Source: Roridomyces roridus | Lineage: Eukaryota; Basidiomycota; Agaricomycetes; Agaricales; Mycenaceae | Length of the DNA: 64,000 nt | NCBI GenBank assembly: GCA_029378245.1 | Contig: JARKIF010000058.1 | Coordinates: 62,001 to 126,000 of the forward strand | Direction: 5' to 3' | Part shown: positions 1 to 11,995 of the stretch, one piece after another | How the letters are laid out: each line of letters begins with the position of its first letter | Numbering within the stretch: position 1 is the stretch's first letter | The notes under the pieces: generated by a model | The model's database searches: none | The model's input: only the letters and a program-made list of their open reading frames with translations | Told to the model about the DNA's origin: nothing | Position numbers and translations under genes: made by a program

Positions 1-681
1 CATCCTCCACTCCCTTTCAAGCTGATATACGTGCAACCCAAGGCCTTCGTAAATTCATTCGGCGTCGCCGCCGTCGAAGACGAGGTGGAGGAGTTCATCG
101 AGTTGGTCAACACGACATACGTCCCGGCACTCGTCAGCGTCCTAAGCAGGACCATCGTCGCCCAGCCCGTATTTGTTGAGCTTTCGTTGCCGGGTCTCGA
201 CCTTGCGTCCATCATCCTGGCCGACTTGGAGCTCTACAACGACTCGAACGAATTTTATCTCGGTCTTCTTACCAATGCCACGCCGGTGCGTTGAACATTC
301 TCCAAATACCCCTCTCCTATCTTCTTCCATTTCTGCTTTGATTTCTGATTCGACGCCAGCCGGACCACCTCCCCGAGGTCCTCGAAATCAGACAGGTCGT
401 CACCGATGCATTCAACGAAGTTTTCGGGGCGTATGAGTGCCCTGTAGCTTCGTCCAAGTGTGCGGCGGCTTTCGGTCAATGTGGGGTCCGTACCGCATTC
501 CATTTTCTTACTTTCAAGCAATTCTCTGGCTGACATTTCTCAGGGCACCGGATTTACTGGACCGACACTCTGCGTTTCCGGTGAGTCCACTGTGCGACCA
601 TGTATGAACAACGGCTGAGGTCGACGACGAATTGTAGGTTCCGTTTGCACCGTGTTGAACGCATGTAAGATCTGTTTTTAG
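1..681 (+). CDS. Secreted protein with C-terminal CBM1 cellulose-binding module (5' partial)
   Basis: The frame is open from base 1, so the start lies outside the window. I read four exons: 1-285, 360-485, 544-580 and 638-681, with introns bounded by GT..AG and a TAG stop at 679-681. The last exons encode a fungal CBM1: AFGQCGGTGFTGPTLCVSG followed by SVCTVLN. The GQCGG and GFTGP..C cores are diagnostic of this cellulose-binding cystine knot. The tail after TVLN is odd: it ends NACKICF where CBM1 normally has N-x-Y-Y-S-Q-C-L, so one residue is missing and an extra Cys is present. The upstream part (about 137 residues, acidic, rich in EVEEF and LELY type stretches) matches no catalytic family that I recognise. 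Probably a secreted plant-cell-wall-acting protein. The CBM1 call is firm; the partner domain is unknown. Confidence 0.75.
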
Positions 682-3225
682 CTGTGGAAACACTGGCATG
701 TAAGATTGACTCTCCGATTCCCTAGTCTTCTCGCAGTGTATTCCGACACCGGGCGCGTAGAGCCCGTCGAATTGCATTTATAACAGTTGTTTTCGTTGAA
801 TATTATCAGCACGGTGTGCAATGTGCAGTTTTAGCCTGCAGAATTTTGAAAGTTTAAGCACCCAGGTCGCACGATTTTGATGATCGGAGCAACGAGGGCG
901 GAAGGTCTTTGACAGGTTGAACGTTGAACACCGAGGTCACAGGTCATACACCATGCGAGTTCGTGTGCTCTGAGGATATCAAATACCATTTATGTAAGTA
1001 CTTTGTCGACGGGATTCAGATAGGTTTCACTCAGAGGATTGAAGTTTCAGGTTGAAGAGGGCATCCGCCATGATCCGGCTCGGCTCTAATGGCCTGCACA
1101 ATATGATCCAGTGATCGGACCACATTGCCGAGTACGGCAACCATCCATTGCTCCAAAAGTAGATCCTGTCGCCGAGCGACTTGATTAAATAAGGTGAGGA
1201 GCCCTCGCTCACTGACTAGCCTATCTTACACTGATCCTGTGCCTCAGGCTCGCAAAAGGCGGATTGTGCAAAAGCTGCCGTTGACCCGCTTGAATCAAGC
1301 CGAGTGGTTTCTTTCCCCTAAGATTAAAATTAAGATTAAGATAAGGCCCTAGGTCCCGCGCGGGGTACGGCTGCTCAAGCCTCAGACACGTGAATAAGAT
1401 ACATCTTTGCCTGCCTAAATTCTAATAACATGTCGCCCGAAGCAAAAATAATCACACATCTGCGCCTCATTTCCCCTGACACCGTCTCCCCGCTGGCGAC
1501 ACTTCCAAAGTTCTCAGCCAAGAGCCCATATTACTTGGCTCTTCACTCAACACACCCCGATTCCCGAAGTATCCCAACGGCATGAATGTCATTGAATTTG
1601 CCGTCAATACACCACTGGCAAGGATGAGGGGGAAGCATGTCACAGCCCCAGTTCCAGGGCCTCGGGAATTTCGTTCCAGACTAGTGCAAAGTCCGAGAGG
1701 CACGGCGAGGTTTTGCAATTGTACACGGGCAGCGCGTGCCATCGGTGTGCTGGATAATGGATTAGGTTGGGAATCAGAAGCTGCTTCAAATCAGAGAGGA
1801 GAAGACATATTTTCATGGGTGTGGCGGCGTTCGAACTTCAAGTTGAACGAATTTAGCTGGCATTTTGCCCAAGAGGTTTGGGTGGTACTGTGCATTCTCC
1901 GTCATGGTTTGATTGGGCGGAACAAAATACCTGAGAAATCCTTGCCAGGCTACTTGTGGGTGGCTCGGGGCCGCCGGCACAATGTCTCGGACCTTTTGTT
2001 AGTTGGCCGAAGGAGAATACAAGAACAGGATTCCTCGGGTCCGCTCCGCATTAGACTGAAGAACCTACGACGACCGGCTTTTGGCGCGATGGGGAGGGGA
2101 GGGAGGGAGACTTCCCCAAGAACCTGCAGAAAGCGGCCCTTGCGTCGGTGAGATTGTCGGCCCCAGGCAGTAGATTAGTAGCTTGGAGTCGAGTCAGAGT
2201 CGAGTCTCCAGGTCTGTCCGAGTGGTCGAAGATGGCAGTCGGGACTCGGATCCATCGAGGCGTAGTCAATGAGAGTTTATGTTGCAGGTATTCCCCGCCC
2301 CCGAGGGGACGTAGGTAGCTCGTTGCGGAACACTTTGAGGCCACCACTGGTGGTGGATGGAAACGGAAGCAAATTTTGAATTTGTCGGCGTTGCGATGCC
2401 TGTCAATGATCCGTGATCTATATCGGAAGTACGTACCTCAGAAGACCTCAGAAGACCTCAGACCTCAGATCTCAGACCTCAAACCTCGTGATTGCACTAA
2501 CTGACCTCAGAAGGGAAACGCGGTAAGGGCTCAATGAAACCTCGCATCCGTGACCTCTTTTCTCATCCCAGATAATTTACAACGATAAAAAACGTCATAT
2601 GCATTGGACAGAATTCCGCTGGCATATTATATACACGTAGATATATGTCTGTCTCCCTTTCATTGCTTCAAGAGTGTTCAAGTTCTTTTTGTTTGAATCC
2701 AGGTGCCGACACGCGCACTGTTCTGTTCCAAATTCCAAGCGGCGCCCCCAGAGATCCGGTTCGAAATGCCTGTTCAAACGGATTCTCGCAGCGTGTAGGA
2801 GCATTACTGACACTTCAGGCTCTGCATTGCGAGCAGACTGGGTGGGGAATTATGAGCAGTCGCAGTCAACGATCGTCAGACTGCGATCTGTCAAGTTGTT
2901 GTTCTGCTGGTTCGACTCTTCCTTGCTTACGCTATAAAATCAAATGTACCCTGCTGTGCTTTCCAGAATCCAGAGTTTCCAGTGCATTCTGTCATTACCC
3001 TCGAGAACACTCGACGCTCGGCTCAATGGAAGTAAAACAGCAAACTGGCGTATATTCTCAACACTGAACTACAGGCCTACAACAACAAAGACGAAAAATG
3101 GTCCCTCCTTCCAGATATCCTAGAGTATATAGTCTCTCTGTACCAAAGGTCGTTCGTTTTCGAAACTGAAAGTGAAACCAAAAGAAAAAATAACTCGAAA
3201 AAAAGATGACCGACCGCACGCACGC
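682..3225. other. Intergenic stretch, no supported gene
   Basis: Several open frames exist (for example 1582-2151 on + and 1467-1742 on -), but none shows a recognisable motif, splice-consistent extension or promoter. A short direct-repeat cluster lies at 2435-2487. I see nothing else I can support. Confidence 0.5.
2435..2487 (+). repeat. CTCAGA-type short tandem repeat
   Basis: The sequence repeats ACCTCAGAAG and then ACCTCAGA/ATCTCAG/ACCTCAA about six times in 53 bases. It is an imperfect microsatellite-like array with no associated gene. Confidence 0.7.
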
Positions 3226-4279
3226 TCAAAGGACAGCAGCGAGGAGCGCAGCACCAAAGACGGCAGCGATAGCCACGCCGGGGAAGGCAGTGGTGGCTAC
3301 AGCGCCGCTGGGCGGGGGCGTGGAAGAGGGCGAGGTCCCAGCACTCGACGCCGAGCTCGGGGCGGTCGATGCAGAGGAGGAGCCGGGTGCGGTGGACGAC
3401 GGGATGGGCGCGCTACTCGTGGGAGGAGGGACAACGGCTGAGGTGCTCGTGGTCGTGGTCGTCGTGATGCTGGTGCTGGTGCTAACGCTGCGGCTCGCCG
3501 ACGTGGACGCAGAGGTGGAAATAGACTTGGAGGAGCCCGAGGAGGTGGGCTTGCTCGAGCCGGAGGAGGAAGAGCCGCTGCTCGAGGGGCAGAGGCTCGG
3601 GTCTACAAGGAAATGAGTATGTCGAAACAAGAAAGAAAGAGGCGGGACACGCACCACCTGTGCCGACGATCCACGGTGCCGAGTTCTGCGGAGTACCCTG
3701 ACTATCCCTGATCACGAACTCGAGGCTGGTGCCTGGCCAGTCGTCGTCAGCGGGAACATACGGTGAGAGGGGCTGCAGACGCACCCGGGGGCTCGGTGAC
3801 GCGCCAAGTAATAGAGTTGTTGTTGAGGCTCCCAAAGCTGATGACTTGGCTAGAGTCGGCGGTCCGGACGACACTAGTGCGGGTGAGATACAGAAAGACA
3901 AGTGGATGGTAAGATGACCCACGACTGTGTGGTGGATTTGAACACGGCAGCAAGGGTGTTAAGAGGGGAGAGGAGCACGTACGACGACATAAGGGGCTAC
4001 TGGCATGAGTCCAAGAAGACCGAGATAAGAGGACGATACGCACCAACTCCTCCACTCCATTGCAGCTGAATTGGATCACAAAAGCCTGTAAAGACTCGCG
4101 CTTAGGCCAAAAACGGACCCTACTAGCGCTCCGTACCTGGCGGGGGGCTGGAATGCAGTCAGGACTCGGGCGGCAATAGACGTAAAAAAGACGTACACTG
4201 GCGTGACGATGCTCAACTGAGCCATGGCCGTGCCGAGGAGCGATGCGGCGGCGAGGAGAAACGCAAGTGAGGTTCTCAT
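3226..4279 (-). CDS. Kre9/Knh1-like Ser/Thr-rich GPI-anchored cell-wall protein
   Basis: ATG at 4279-4277 starts a clear signal peptide (MRTSLAFLLAAASLLGTAMA) followed by QLSIVTP. The next exon reads CDPIQLQWSGGV, then APYVV; a later exon reads FGSLNNNSITWRVTEPPG and then GTSLEFVIRDSQGTPQNSAPW. This pattern (early TP, QW-SGG-PPY/APY, SITW, G-S-L-x-F-V-I-R-D-S-G) is that of the fungal Kre9/Knh1 Ser-Thr-rich GPI-anchored domain. The last exon (about 3610-3226) is a long Ser/Thr/Pro-rich stalk ending in a hydrophobic tail, GVAIAAVFGAALLAAVL, expected for GPI attachment. About five introns are implied. The joins of the first intron and of the exon near 3900-4000 do not give a perfect frame in my reading, so either splice sites are misplaced or the gene is damaged. 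Role: wall beta-glucan or surface protein. Confidence 0.6.
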
Positions 4280-4791
4280 TGGGGGCTACAGCAGCGGGTG
4301 GACGGGCGAGGGCTTTGGATGGGAAGAAAGCGAGGTCCGGGTGCGTTTGCCATGTGGCACGATAAATGTGACTCGGCCGCAGCTGCCGAGCTGATGGTTT
4401 GACATACCGTGTGATATCCGATGCAGGGCCATCACTTGGCATATTCCGGGCCAATATTGTCAAACAGCGAGTGTTGGCGACCGTTGAATCCGACCGGTCG
4501 CGATACAGGGCCTCGGGCAGCAACGCTAATGCGCGTGTCGCTGCCAAGACTCAACGCAAACTCAACCAAGGAGGACTAGAACTCTGTGAAATATGGTGAG
4601 GGGATGTCCAGTGGCATTGTCCACAAGTCATTCATATCCATTTAGCCAATATTCAGCGCAACATCAATCATCTCCAGCCAGCAACTTGCCAGCCACTTGC
4701 TGATGGTCAAGAGAATCCTTTAGTCCCCGTCGGGCCGATGGTGTAGTTGGTTATCACGCTTGCTATTAAATACATTCCGCAGCCTATCTGA
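4280..4791. other. Intergenic; contains no supported gene
   Basis: This stretch separates the start of the wall-protein gene from the 3' end of the P-loop/TPR gene on the same strand. The open frames here are antisense or overlapping shadows. Confidence 0.4.
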
Positions 4792-7700
4792 TTACATTGC
4801 TACTACATCTGAGGCACATTGAAGGTCAACTGCCGAGCTCTCAACTTTGCTGCACTTGACAACCACTTCTTGCGTCTCCTTCTCAACATGAGCCAGCCTG
4901 TCATCAATTTCAACAACATTCTTGATTTGGCACGTTCTTTCAAACAACATGCGGGCCTCTCTCCATTGTTTGATTGCCTGAGAAAACTGCCCCATTTTCT
5001 GGCTCTTGTCTCCCAGACGATGTAGACATTCAGCTTTTCCACGATGTATATCCATGGAGGAGAACCCCATCAGGGCTACAATGAACAGGTTATGAGCTGT
5101 TGTCTCATCATGCATTATCAACAGAACATCTCCAATGCATACAAGTGCCTTGTGCAAATCCCCTTGCCTGTTCCACTTCACTGCATAAGCTAGATAAATG
5201 AATGGGTAATCAGAGGTCCAGTGGAAATTCCTGCTGCCCCATGTTTTGATTTCTGCCATCTTTTCGAAGCAATAACCTGAACAATCTGTTCTAGATGCTG
5301 ATGAGATACATGCCTTCAGCGTGGCTTTGGCCTCAAGGAGAGCCCCCTCTCTCAACTGGAGTCCTCCCTGGATGGCCTGGATTCTAGCTGATTCAAATGG
5401 AGCTGCAGTATCCCCGAGGGCTGTCTTTACATCATCAAGATGCTTTTGTACCACAAATACTGTCTGACCAATTTCAAGATCAGTTCTTGCCAAGCGGAAG
5501 AGACTAGAGGCATGTCTCCATGTTTCTCCATTGTCTGATGCATATTGTGCCTGTTCAACAAGTATTTCCCGGGCCTGAAGATACTCAGATTTAGCAATAT
5601 GCACTTCTGCTGTGAGAGCCCGATTTATGTGAGCTGCTGTGCCATGCGATACTCCACACAGGTCCAGGAGCTTGCATGCCCTGTGCAGCAGATCCAGACA
5701 GTATACATATTTCCCCTGAACCAGCAAGCAATATGCCTGTGTATTTAATCCATGGGCTTGCAGGAGTAATTGGGAGCCCATTTGGGCCAGTGCAGTGCCT
5801 TCTGTTGCCAATGATAAGGCTTTTTTTGACTATGGCCACATTTATCAAAGCAACTGATTGATGGTGAAGCTCAGTGGCACTTTTGGCAAATGTAAGAATC
5901 TTCTCCAGACAAATGGCCACATGGGTGATGTTTGAAGTCCGATAATAGTGGTCAACAAGTGCACCGTAGTAATCAACTAGCAAGCTGTTATTAGAAGTGA
6001 TATTTGTACAAAATATATAATTCACCTTGAGCCTGGGGGTTACTGCAATGAGGGAGATATTTGGATGCTTGGGCAATGAGCTGATCCACATTGACAGCAT
6101 GGTTGAAACGGATCAACTTCAGTCTTGCTGTGAAGATTTTTATTGCCAACTCGTCATCAACAGGTTTTGGCAAGAAACTGATGAGGTTTTGCATCAAGCC
6201 AGGACATCCTGGCCCCCAGCCACATTCCTGACTAAGTTTATTGAAGCCAAGGACACATTTAATGGACTCCACCAGGTCTGGATTTTGAGCTGTCAAACCC
6301 ACTGAAAACACGGAGACAAGATTCCCAATGCTGATTTTTGATTGCTGCATTATTTTGCCACCTTGTGCAGTCCCCAGATGTACATTTTGTAAGTCTATGA
6401 GTTTTTTGAAATGTCGTTGAAGCGGTCGAATCAGGGACAATGAGACTTGGTGGAAATGATGCACATGCTCCCGAACGGGAACAAGAGCCTTGAGCTGTTT
6501 TTGATGATCCACATATGCTAGCGAGGTACTCAAAAGTACTGATTTGGCAGACCGGATATTGTCAATGTCAAAATGGCTCTGCAGAAGCTCTGTCTCTGAT
6601 AATCCAAATGGAAGAATTGACAGGATTCTCAGGAGATCCAGTGCACCGGGATTTGAATGCATGCGAGGACTGGATATGGAGAAGCTGATGGATTTGTCCA
6701 AACTGCTTTGTCTGTCGTGGCCCTGGAATAATAATGTAGTCCTCTGAATTTCCCAACGAGACAAAACATTGGCACAGTTGTCCGAATCCACCAAATGAGC
6801 CATTAGATCTACTGCCAGTGGCAGATTATCCGTCAGTTGAAGCAATTTTGCTACTTCCTCTGCAGGGTGTATATCATCTGCAATATCGATGAACATCCTG
6901 TGAGCTGCATCCATTTCCAATGGTCTCAGAGGCAGCAAAAATGGGTGTGTCCAGGCAACTTTTGCAGGTCTCTCCGTGCCCCGCATGGTGATCTGTAAGG
7001 GATGGTGAGCATCGGATTGCTTGTGTCAGTTTGCACTTACAAGAAGCAAAAGTGACTTGACACCACTGAGTAGACCCAAGAAGTCTTCAATTTCATGCCT
7101 GGATTCCATGGGCTCCCAGACAGTTTCCAAATTATCCAAAATGAGAAGTGAGGGCGAATTCTCAGACAATCTTTGATTAACAGCCTTGGTGCTGTTAGGA
7201 CCAGGTGGAAGACCCAAGTGAGTTCCAATGAGACTGGTTAGCTCACTGCTGGTTGTTGTCGAGTCACAGGAGACAAAGAATCTCTGTGTATACTGGGTCT
7301 CAATGTCCGGATGATGCAGCACAGCTCTTGCCAAAGTTGATTTTCCCATCCCTCCGGGGCCCAGAATGACCACTCGAGCTGGTGATGCCTTCCAAAGAGA
7401 CTGCACAATTTCATCCAGTTCTTTGTCTCTACCCTGGAATATCTTGGGCCTTGGTGGTAGCATAGAGAATGATCGGGAGCTGAACTGTGAGCCCACAGAT
7501 GTGGGGTAGCCCTTGGAGCAAATATCAGTGTATGTGATTAAATACTATCCCAACTGACTTACACTCAATGCTGAATCTGAGACTGTTCCATCTGAGAGGT
7601 TGGCAATGACCTCAAGGAGTCCCCGGTGTATTCTTTCAGCCACAGCTTTCATGCCCTCCATTTGATTGAGATTGCAAGAATCTGATTGCAAGTAATTCAA

Positions 7701-8283
7701 CATCAGTATCAGTTTTCAGGTCTGTAATGTGGGGGATCACAAACTTTGAACACATCAAGAGCAGTCTTCATTTCAGTTTCACAATCCCTTGAAAGAGCAC
7801 TGATTCCGCCCTGATGCAACCACTGCTTAAATATGCTCCCCCCCTTGCTGTGCCTCAAAGAATGTGTGCATCTTGTGCATAGTTCTGAATGGAATGATCT
7901 ATAATCTTCATTGCGAGAGACCACTTACTTACTTTGTAAACTTTCCAACATGATCCAGCATGTCAGGAGATAGACTTCCCGGAGTTTCCAAATTGATGTG
8001 TAATTCAGCAATCCCATAGAGAACCTCATGGATGTGCTCCATGAGATCAAGGCAGAAGTCCTTGTTCTTCTTCACACCCTGTTGTACATTGTGAGAGACA
8101 GTGTAAGGAAGGGCCTATATACTCAACTTGAACCAGTTTGATGAGTGCCTGTGCTGTGTTTGAAATGGCGGGAATGAATGAAGTGCCAAATGCATCATGC
8201 ATCTCATCAATAAGAATAATAGCTGGCTCCAGATGGGCAATCACAATGGCAAGACGACTTTCTGCTGTTGATCTAGTCGACAT
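4792..8283 (-). CDS. Large P-loop NTPase with C-terminal TPRs (NB-ARC/STAND-like), two apparent frameshifts
   Basis: Start ATG 8283-8281 (MSTRSTAESRLAIVIAH), stop 4794-4792. Reading down the minus strand: an N-terminal helical region (exons near 8283-8110, 8085-7930, 7890-7570); a P-loop exon beginning near 7496 with GPGGMGKSTLARAVL (Walker A) and LLILDNLETVWEP (Walker B); an intron at about 7039-6990; then ITMRGTERPAKVAWTHPF, an NB-ARC-like winged-helix region with the GLSETELLQSHF stretch; and a TPR-like tail (TAHNLFIVALMGF, MDIHRGKAECLHRLGD, KAQ/AIKQWREAR repeats). The order matches the large Agaricomycete STAND family. Two breaks are seen: a run of seven C at 7838-7844 (frame needs six) and a run of seven T at 5821-5827 between the INVAIVKK frame and the LATEGTALAQMG frame. 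Either the gene is decaying or these are homopolymer errors. STAND proteins are signal-dependent oligomerising switches; some fungal ones act in non-self recognition. The role here is unknown. Confidence 0.7.
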
Positions 8284-8583
8284 CTTGAACCAATTTTTAG
8301 AGAACACCTCAGGCCTCAGGAGTGTTAAGACGCACAGGAGAGACTGATATAAGGTGAATGGTGCCTGTAGCCAGAATAATTTGGAGATCTGAGGTTGTAG
8401 AATGCAAGAAAAGGGAGAGAAACCTGCAACTGGAACGGTAGTTATACCTCAAGTCTCTGAGACACTAGCAACAGATGAAACCCGGATGCCACAAGTCATC
8501 ACTGTGGATGCTGTGCCATTATGCTTGCATCTTCATGTATCATCGGAAATGCTGCATCGCTGATAGCCTATAGGTGCAAAATA

Positions 8584-8920
8584 GGTGCGTTCAAAGTTAA
8601 AATTTCACCCGGTGTGCAACGGGTTGTGCAACGGGTTTTGGATTTCCACAACGAGTGTCGCACCGGGTTTTTTGGATGGTGCGTTCAAAGTTGAAACCCG
8701 TTGCGATGGCTGGTTTGACGGCGCCTAAGAAGCACTACCCGCTGATCCGGTGATTACCGACGCAGGAACTCGGCAGAAACCCATCACAACGGGTTTTGGC
8801 CACAACGGGTTTCGCTCACCGGATAAAAAGTCGGTGAGCAAAAAACCTGTTGAGCAAAATCCGGTGTGAAATCCACAACGGATTCCACACCGGGTCCTCA
8901 TCGTCAACTTTGAACGCACC
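8584..8920. mobile_element. MITE with TA target duplication (Tc1/mariner-like), 337 bp
   Basis: Perfect terminal inverted repeats: GGTGCGTTCAAAGTT at 8584-8598 and its reverse complement at 8906-8920, each flanked by TA (8582-8583 and 8921-8922). Homology between the two ends resumes internally (CCCGGTGTG), so the TIR is longer than the perfect core. A third copy of GGTGCGTTCAAAGTT sits inside at 8679-8693. AACGGGTT-type subterminal motifs recur. No coding capacity. It lies upstream of the P-loop/TPR gene. Confidence 0.8.
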
Positions 8921-9410
8921 TAATGTACCACAGGCAACGTGGGCTGCATCGGAATTCATTAATTATTGACTGAAGCGGTCGGCCGTTTGGTCAGATTGAA
9001 ATGCTGACATCTCAACCGACTGGTTACAAACTTACCAACTAAGTGGCACTGCCAACTGTCACTTGATTGTCATGAATACTGTATTGCTACCAAACTCAAG
9101 TGAGATATAACGGAGTTTCAGCTTGGTAGGCAACACTTGGGTGAAGAAAGAACGGAAGGACAGAGTGAGTTCCAGGCTTCCAGCTCACACCAGGACTATG
9201 TGTCCATGCGACAATCAAATAAATTTATTCCGGAGGGATGTCGCCTCTTTATTGACGGCTGCCAGTGAGGATCGGAATGAGACGTGGAGACTGAGGGAGG
9301 AGATAAAGGATGCTGTGAGGAGGGGTGTGCCGTGTTTGTTGTATTGTGGGGTCAAGGTTGGGTCAAGGTTCCTGGGAAGGGCATTTTGGTGAGCGTCAAG
9401 GGGCACCATA

Positions 9411-9941
9411 AGGCTCCAACCCTTTCCGTTTCCAAACCGTTTCTTTGGAAAAAACGGTTTTTATTTCCGTTTTGTTTGTCTGTCCTGGGAAACGGTTTGG
9501 GAAACGGTTTGGAAACGGTTTCCGTCGGCCTAGCTGGGGTCTTCGAAATCAGTTGAATTTCGTTCACTCGGGGTACCCGCACATGCCCTCACATCTCTGT
9601 CCAGCAGCATCCTCAAAGCCTCTTGCAACATTGGGAAATTCAGCCAATCTGCGGCTGTGAAATTGAGCACAGAATGCTCGGCAGCCGCTTCGCCGGACTG
9701 ATGCGCACGGGTGATTTCTGACGAACCTCACAAATGGCTTGGGACTAACTCTAATGCCTCCCGAACAGTTTCCTTTACCTATCACACCATCCTGGAGACA
9801 AGGGGACCACCCTGGCCACTGCAAAACAATGTCCGAAATTTAACCGTTCGGAAACCGTTTGCAAACGGTTTCAAACGGTTTCCTATCCGTTTCCGTTCTG
9901 TTTGTCCGGAATGGCAAACGGAAACGAAATGGTTGGAGCCT
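9411..9941. mobile_element. TIR element with TA target duplication, 531 bp
   Basis: Ends AGGCTCCAACC (9411-9421) and GGTTGGAGCCT (9931-9941) are perfect 11-bp inverted repeats flanked by TA at 9409-9410 and 9942-9943. The subterminal regions are packed with AAACGGTTT/GGAAACGG palindromic motifs (9425-9530 and 9840-9930), typical of transposase-binding arrays. No transposase frame. It abuts the next element directly. Confidence 0.7.
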
Positions 9942-9943
9942 TA

Positions 9944-10343
9944 GGGCACCAAAGATAAGAGATCAGCACATTACCTCGAAGTTTTCTTTTTTCAGCCGAA
10001 TCGGTGGACCCTCCCCCCTCTATATGCCTCCAAAGGGCTTCCAATGCATTCCAAGGGCATTCTCTCAGCTTTGGAGCCCAAGATCGGGGTTTCCACCGAA
10101 ATTCCGAATTGACGAGGGTCCGCATGTGACCTGAGCACGTTACTATTTGGACACGTGATCAAATCGGGACTGTTTACTTACTGAAAAATTTGAGAAAGTC
10201 CACTGGGGCTCTATTCAGTGGCCTAGCTATGCAAACAAAGCCTTTCCAGTGTCTGCGGAAATTTGGCACAAAACTTTTTTTTTCAACCCTTGGAGGGACC
10301 CCCCTCCCCTCCTATAACAGGAAATTTCTTATCTTTGGTGCCC
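9944..10343. mobile_element. Second inverted-repeat element adjacent to the 9411-9941 MITE
   Basis: GGGCACCAAAGATAAGA at 9944-9960 is exactly repeated in inverse orientation at 10327-10343 (17 bp). Inside, two similar direct segments occur (T-rich tract then GGACCCTCCCCCCTCTATA near 10008 and GGACCCCCCTCCCCTCCTATA near 10299). The sequence GGGGCACCA also appears just left of the 9411 element, suggesting that the two elements are related or nested. No target duplication is certain. Confidence 0.55.
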
Positions 10344-11720
10344 CTTGGGCCTAAGATAGGCCTCAGCCATCCGCGTCCAAATGTGACTGACTGCGGTCAC
10401 GAAATTCCTTCTCACTCGTTGCTCCATGAAGAGAGAGATAGTGTATGCGGGACAAGGGTTGGACAGGGAAGGAGGAGCAGTCGAACATGATTTCGGAGGA
10501 CTTGACGGACGGGCATCCACTGTCGATGTGATTTTTTAAATTGGCGCGCATTCAAGAGTGCACGAATTTCGGAGGATTGGTTGGAGGACGAATTGCGTAG
10601 CACACCGAGGAGCAATTGTGACTCCCTCACATTTGTAGAATACTTAGGTTACGACAGAACGACCTCGTGGTCTGTTTTTGCTTGAGGGGGAAGGAATCAT
10701 CCGCCTGTTCGCACTCGCAGAACAGCACCAACAACAGCGCGCATGGTGATAAAGTGAACACCAGGTCTGGGCTGTGCGATCGACCCATCATTCTCCGTGG
10801 CTCTGAACAGTTCTTGCCACTGAGACAAGGCTATAATCCGCCACATGCGCCTTTCATGCCTGGGGATACTGTATTCTGTGAAGCATCGGAATTTCCCTAT
10901 GATACTTATGTATATCGGAGTGAGGTCGGCTTCGCTACCCCATGCACTCTCATTCAACAACGAAGACATTCTCCTCCCTGACCCAGCCCTGAATACCCCG
11001 CCTCTGCACGCGCAACACCTTTCTCCCCTTCCCATTCGACCTCCGCAACATTCCTTCGGCGGCCGTAATCACCTCGTCGACGGATGGCGGTGGCGGGGCG
11101 TGTGAGTAGTAGGTGTAGAGATTCTGCGAGGTGTCATCTCGAACTCGAATGATGAGTGTAGTGAGGGATCCGAAGGTGAGCGAGGTGAGGAGTGATAGCT
11201 CAGCCTAATACCGATGAGAATTACATAGAGAGACCAGAAGCGCACGAACCTGGCTGAGACTCTGCCATATTGAAATACATTGTAGCTGAGGAATCTTCTC
11301 CTGGACGGCTACGGACGTGTAAGGCGGGGCAATAAGGATAGTCGATTACACGTACATTGAATGAACTCGCGCGTGACTGGGAGGTTATGAATCGTATGGA
11401 CATGCTCATACACTTCCCTTGACTTGCTCAGAAGTATCTCCTTCACCGTCGCATTCAAGTTCCCGCACGGAATAAGGGTATGAACATTGGGGAAATAAGG
11501 TAAAAGCGCCGCCATAATCGGTGGGATCGCAAGCGTTTCAATCGTCGGGAAAGTTCTGCCTTTGAAAGTCGAGTCAAGGAGATCGACAATATCGGTGAGG
11601 ACGTTGAGGACGGTCAGAGATCGGAGATTTGGTAGCAGACCTAAGACCCGAACGAAATGCGCGACGGGCTCCCAAGTGTACATGTTGCAACCAATGAGGC
11701 TGATCGTCAGGGAACTGAAT

Positions 11721-11983
11721 TGTAGAAAATAAAGATATATGTGTATGCACGGATGGGGGGTAAAGTTCAATTTTCAAAGTGCGAATACAGGCTTGCTTTT
11801 ATACCTTTCTAGTAGCTAGGATACCGTAGATAGAGACCAAGAACACAGCCAAGTATCCCAGCAAACGAACAGCTTTGTGGCGTACGAGACGCGTTTCATC
11901 ACTACGTTTGATAGCTACGAGACGGTTGCATGCACTGCTCGTCTCTTCGCTCTGGTTTGCTTCATACCACGACGACTCCAACA
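11721..11983 (-). repeat. Copia 3' LTR
   Basis: This 263-bp LTR is identical to 16400-16662. On the minus strand it begins TGTTGGAGTCG and ends CTACA. It is preceded by the polypurine tract at about 11984-11995. Confidence 0.93.
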
Positions 11984-11995
11984 CTCCCCCTCAAA
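11984..11995 (-). other. Polypurine tract of the Copia element
   Basis: On the minus strand GGTTTGAGGGGGAG lies immediately before the 3' LTR end TGTTGG. This is the expected site for plus-strand priming. It includes the pol stop codon TGA. Confidence 0.75.

Noticed and set aside
1582..2151. 189-codon open frame on +
   Set aside because: No motif, odd composition, opposite-strand frames equally long; no splice or promoter support.
3747..4547. 266-codon minus frame overlapping the wall-protein gene
   Set aside because: It reads through clear exon-intron boundaries of the Kre9-like gene in another frame.
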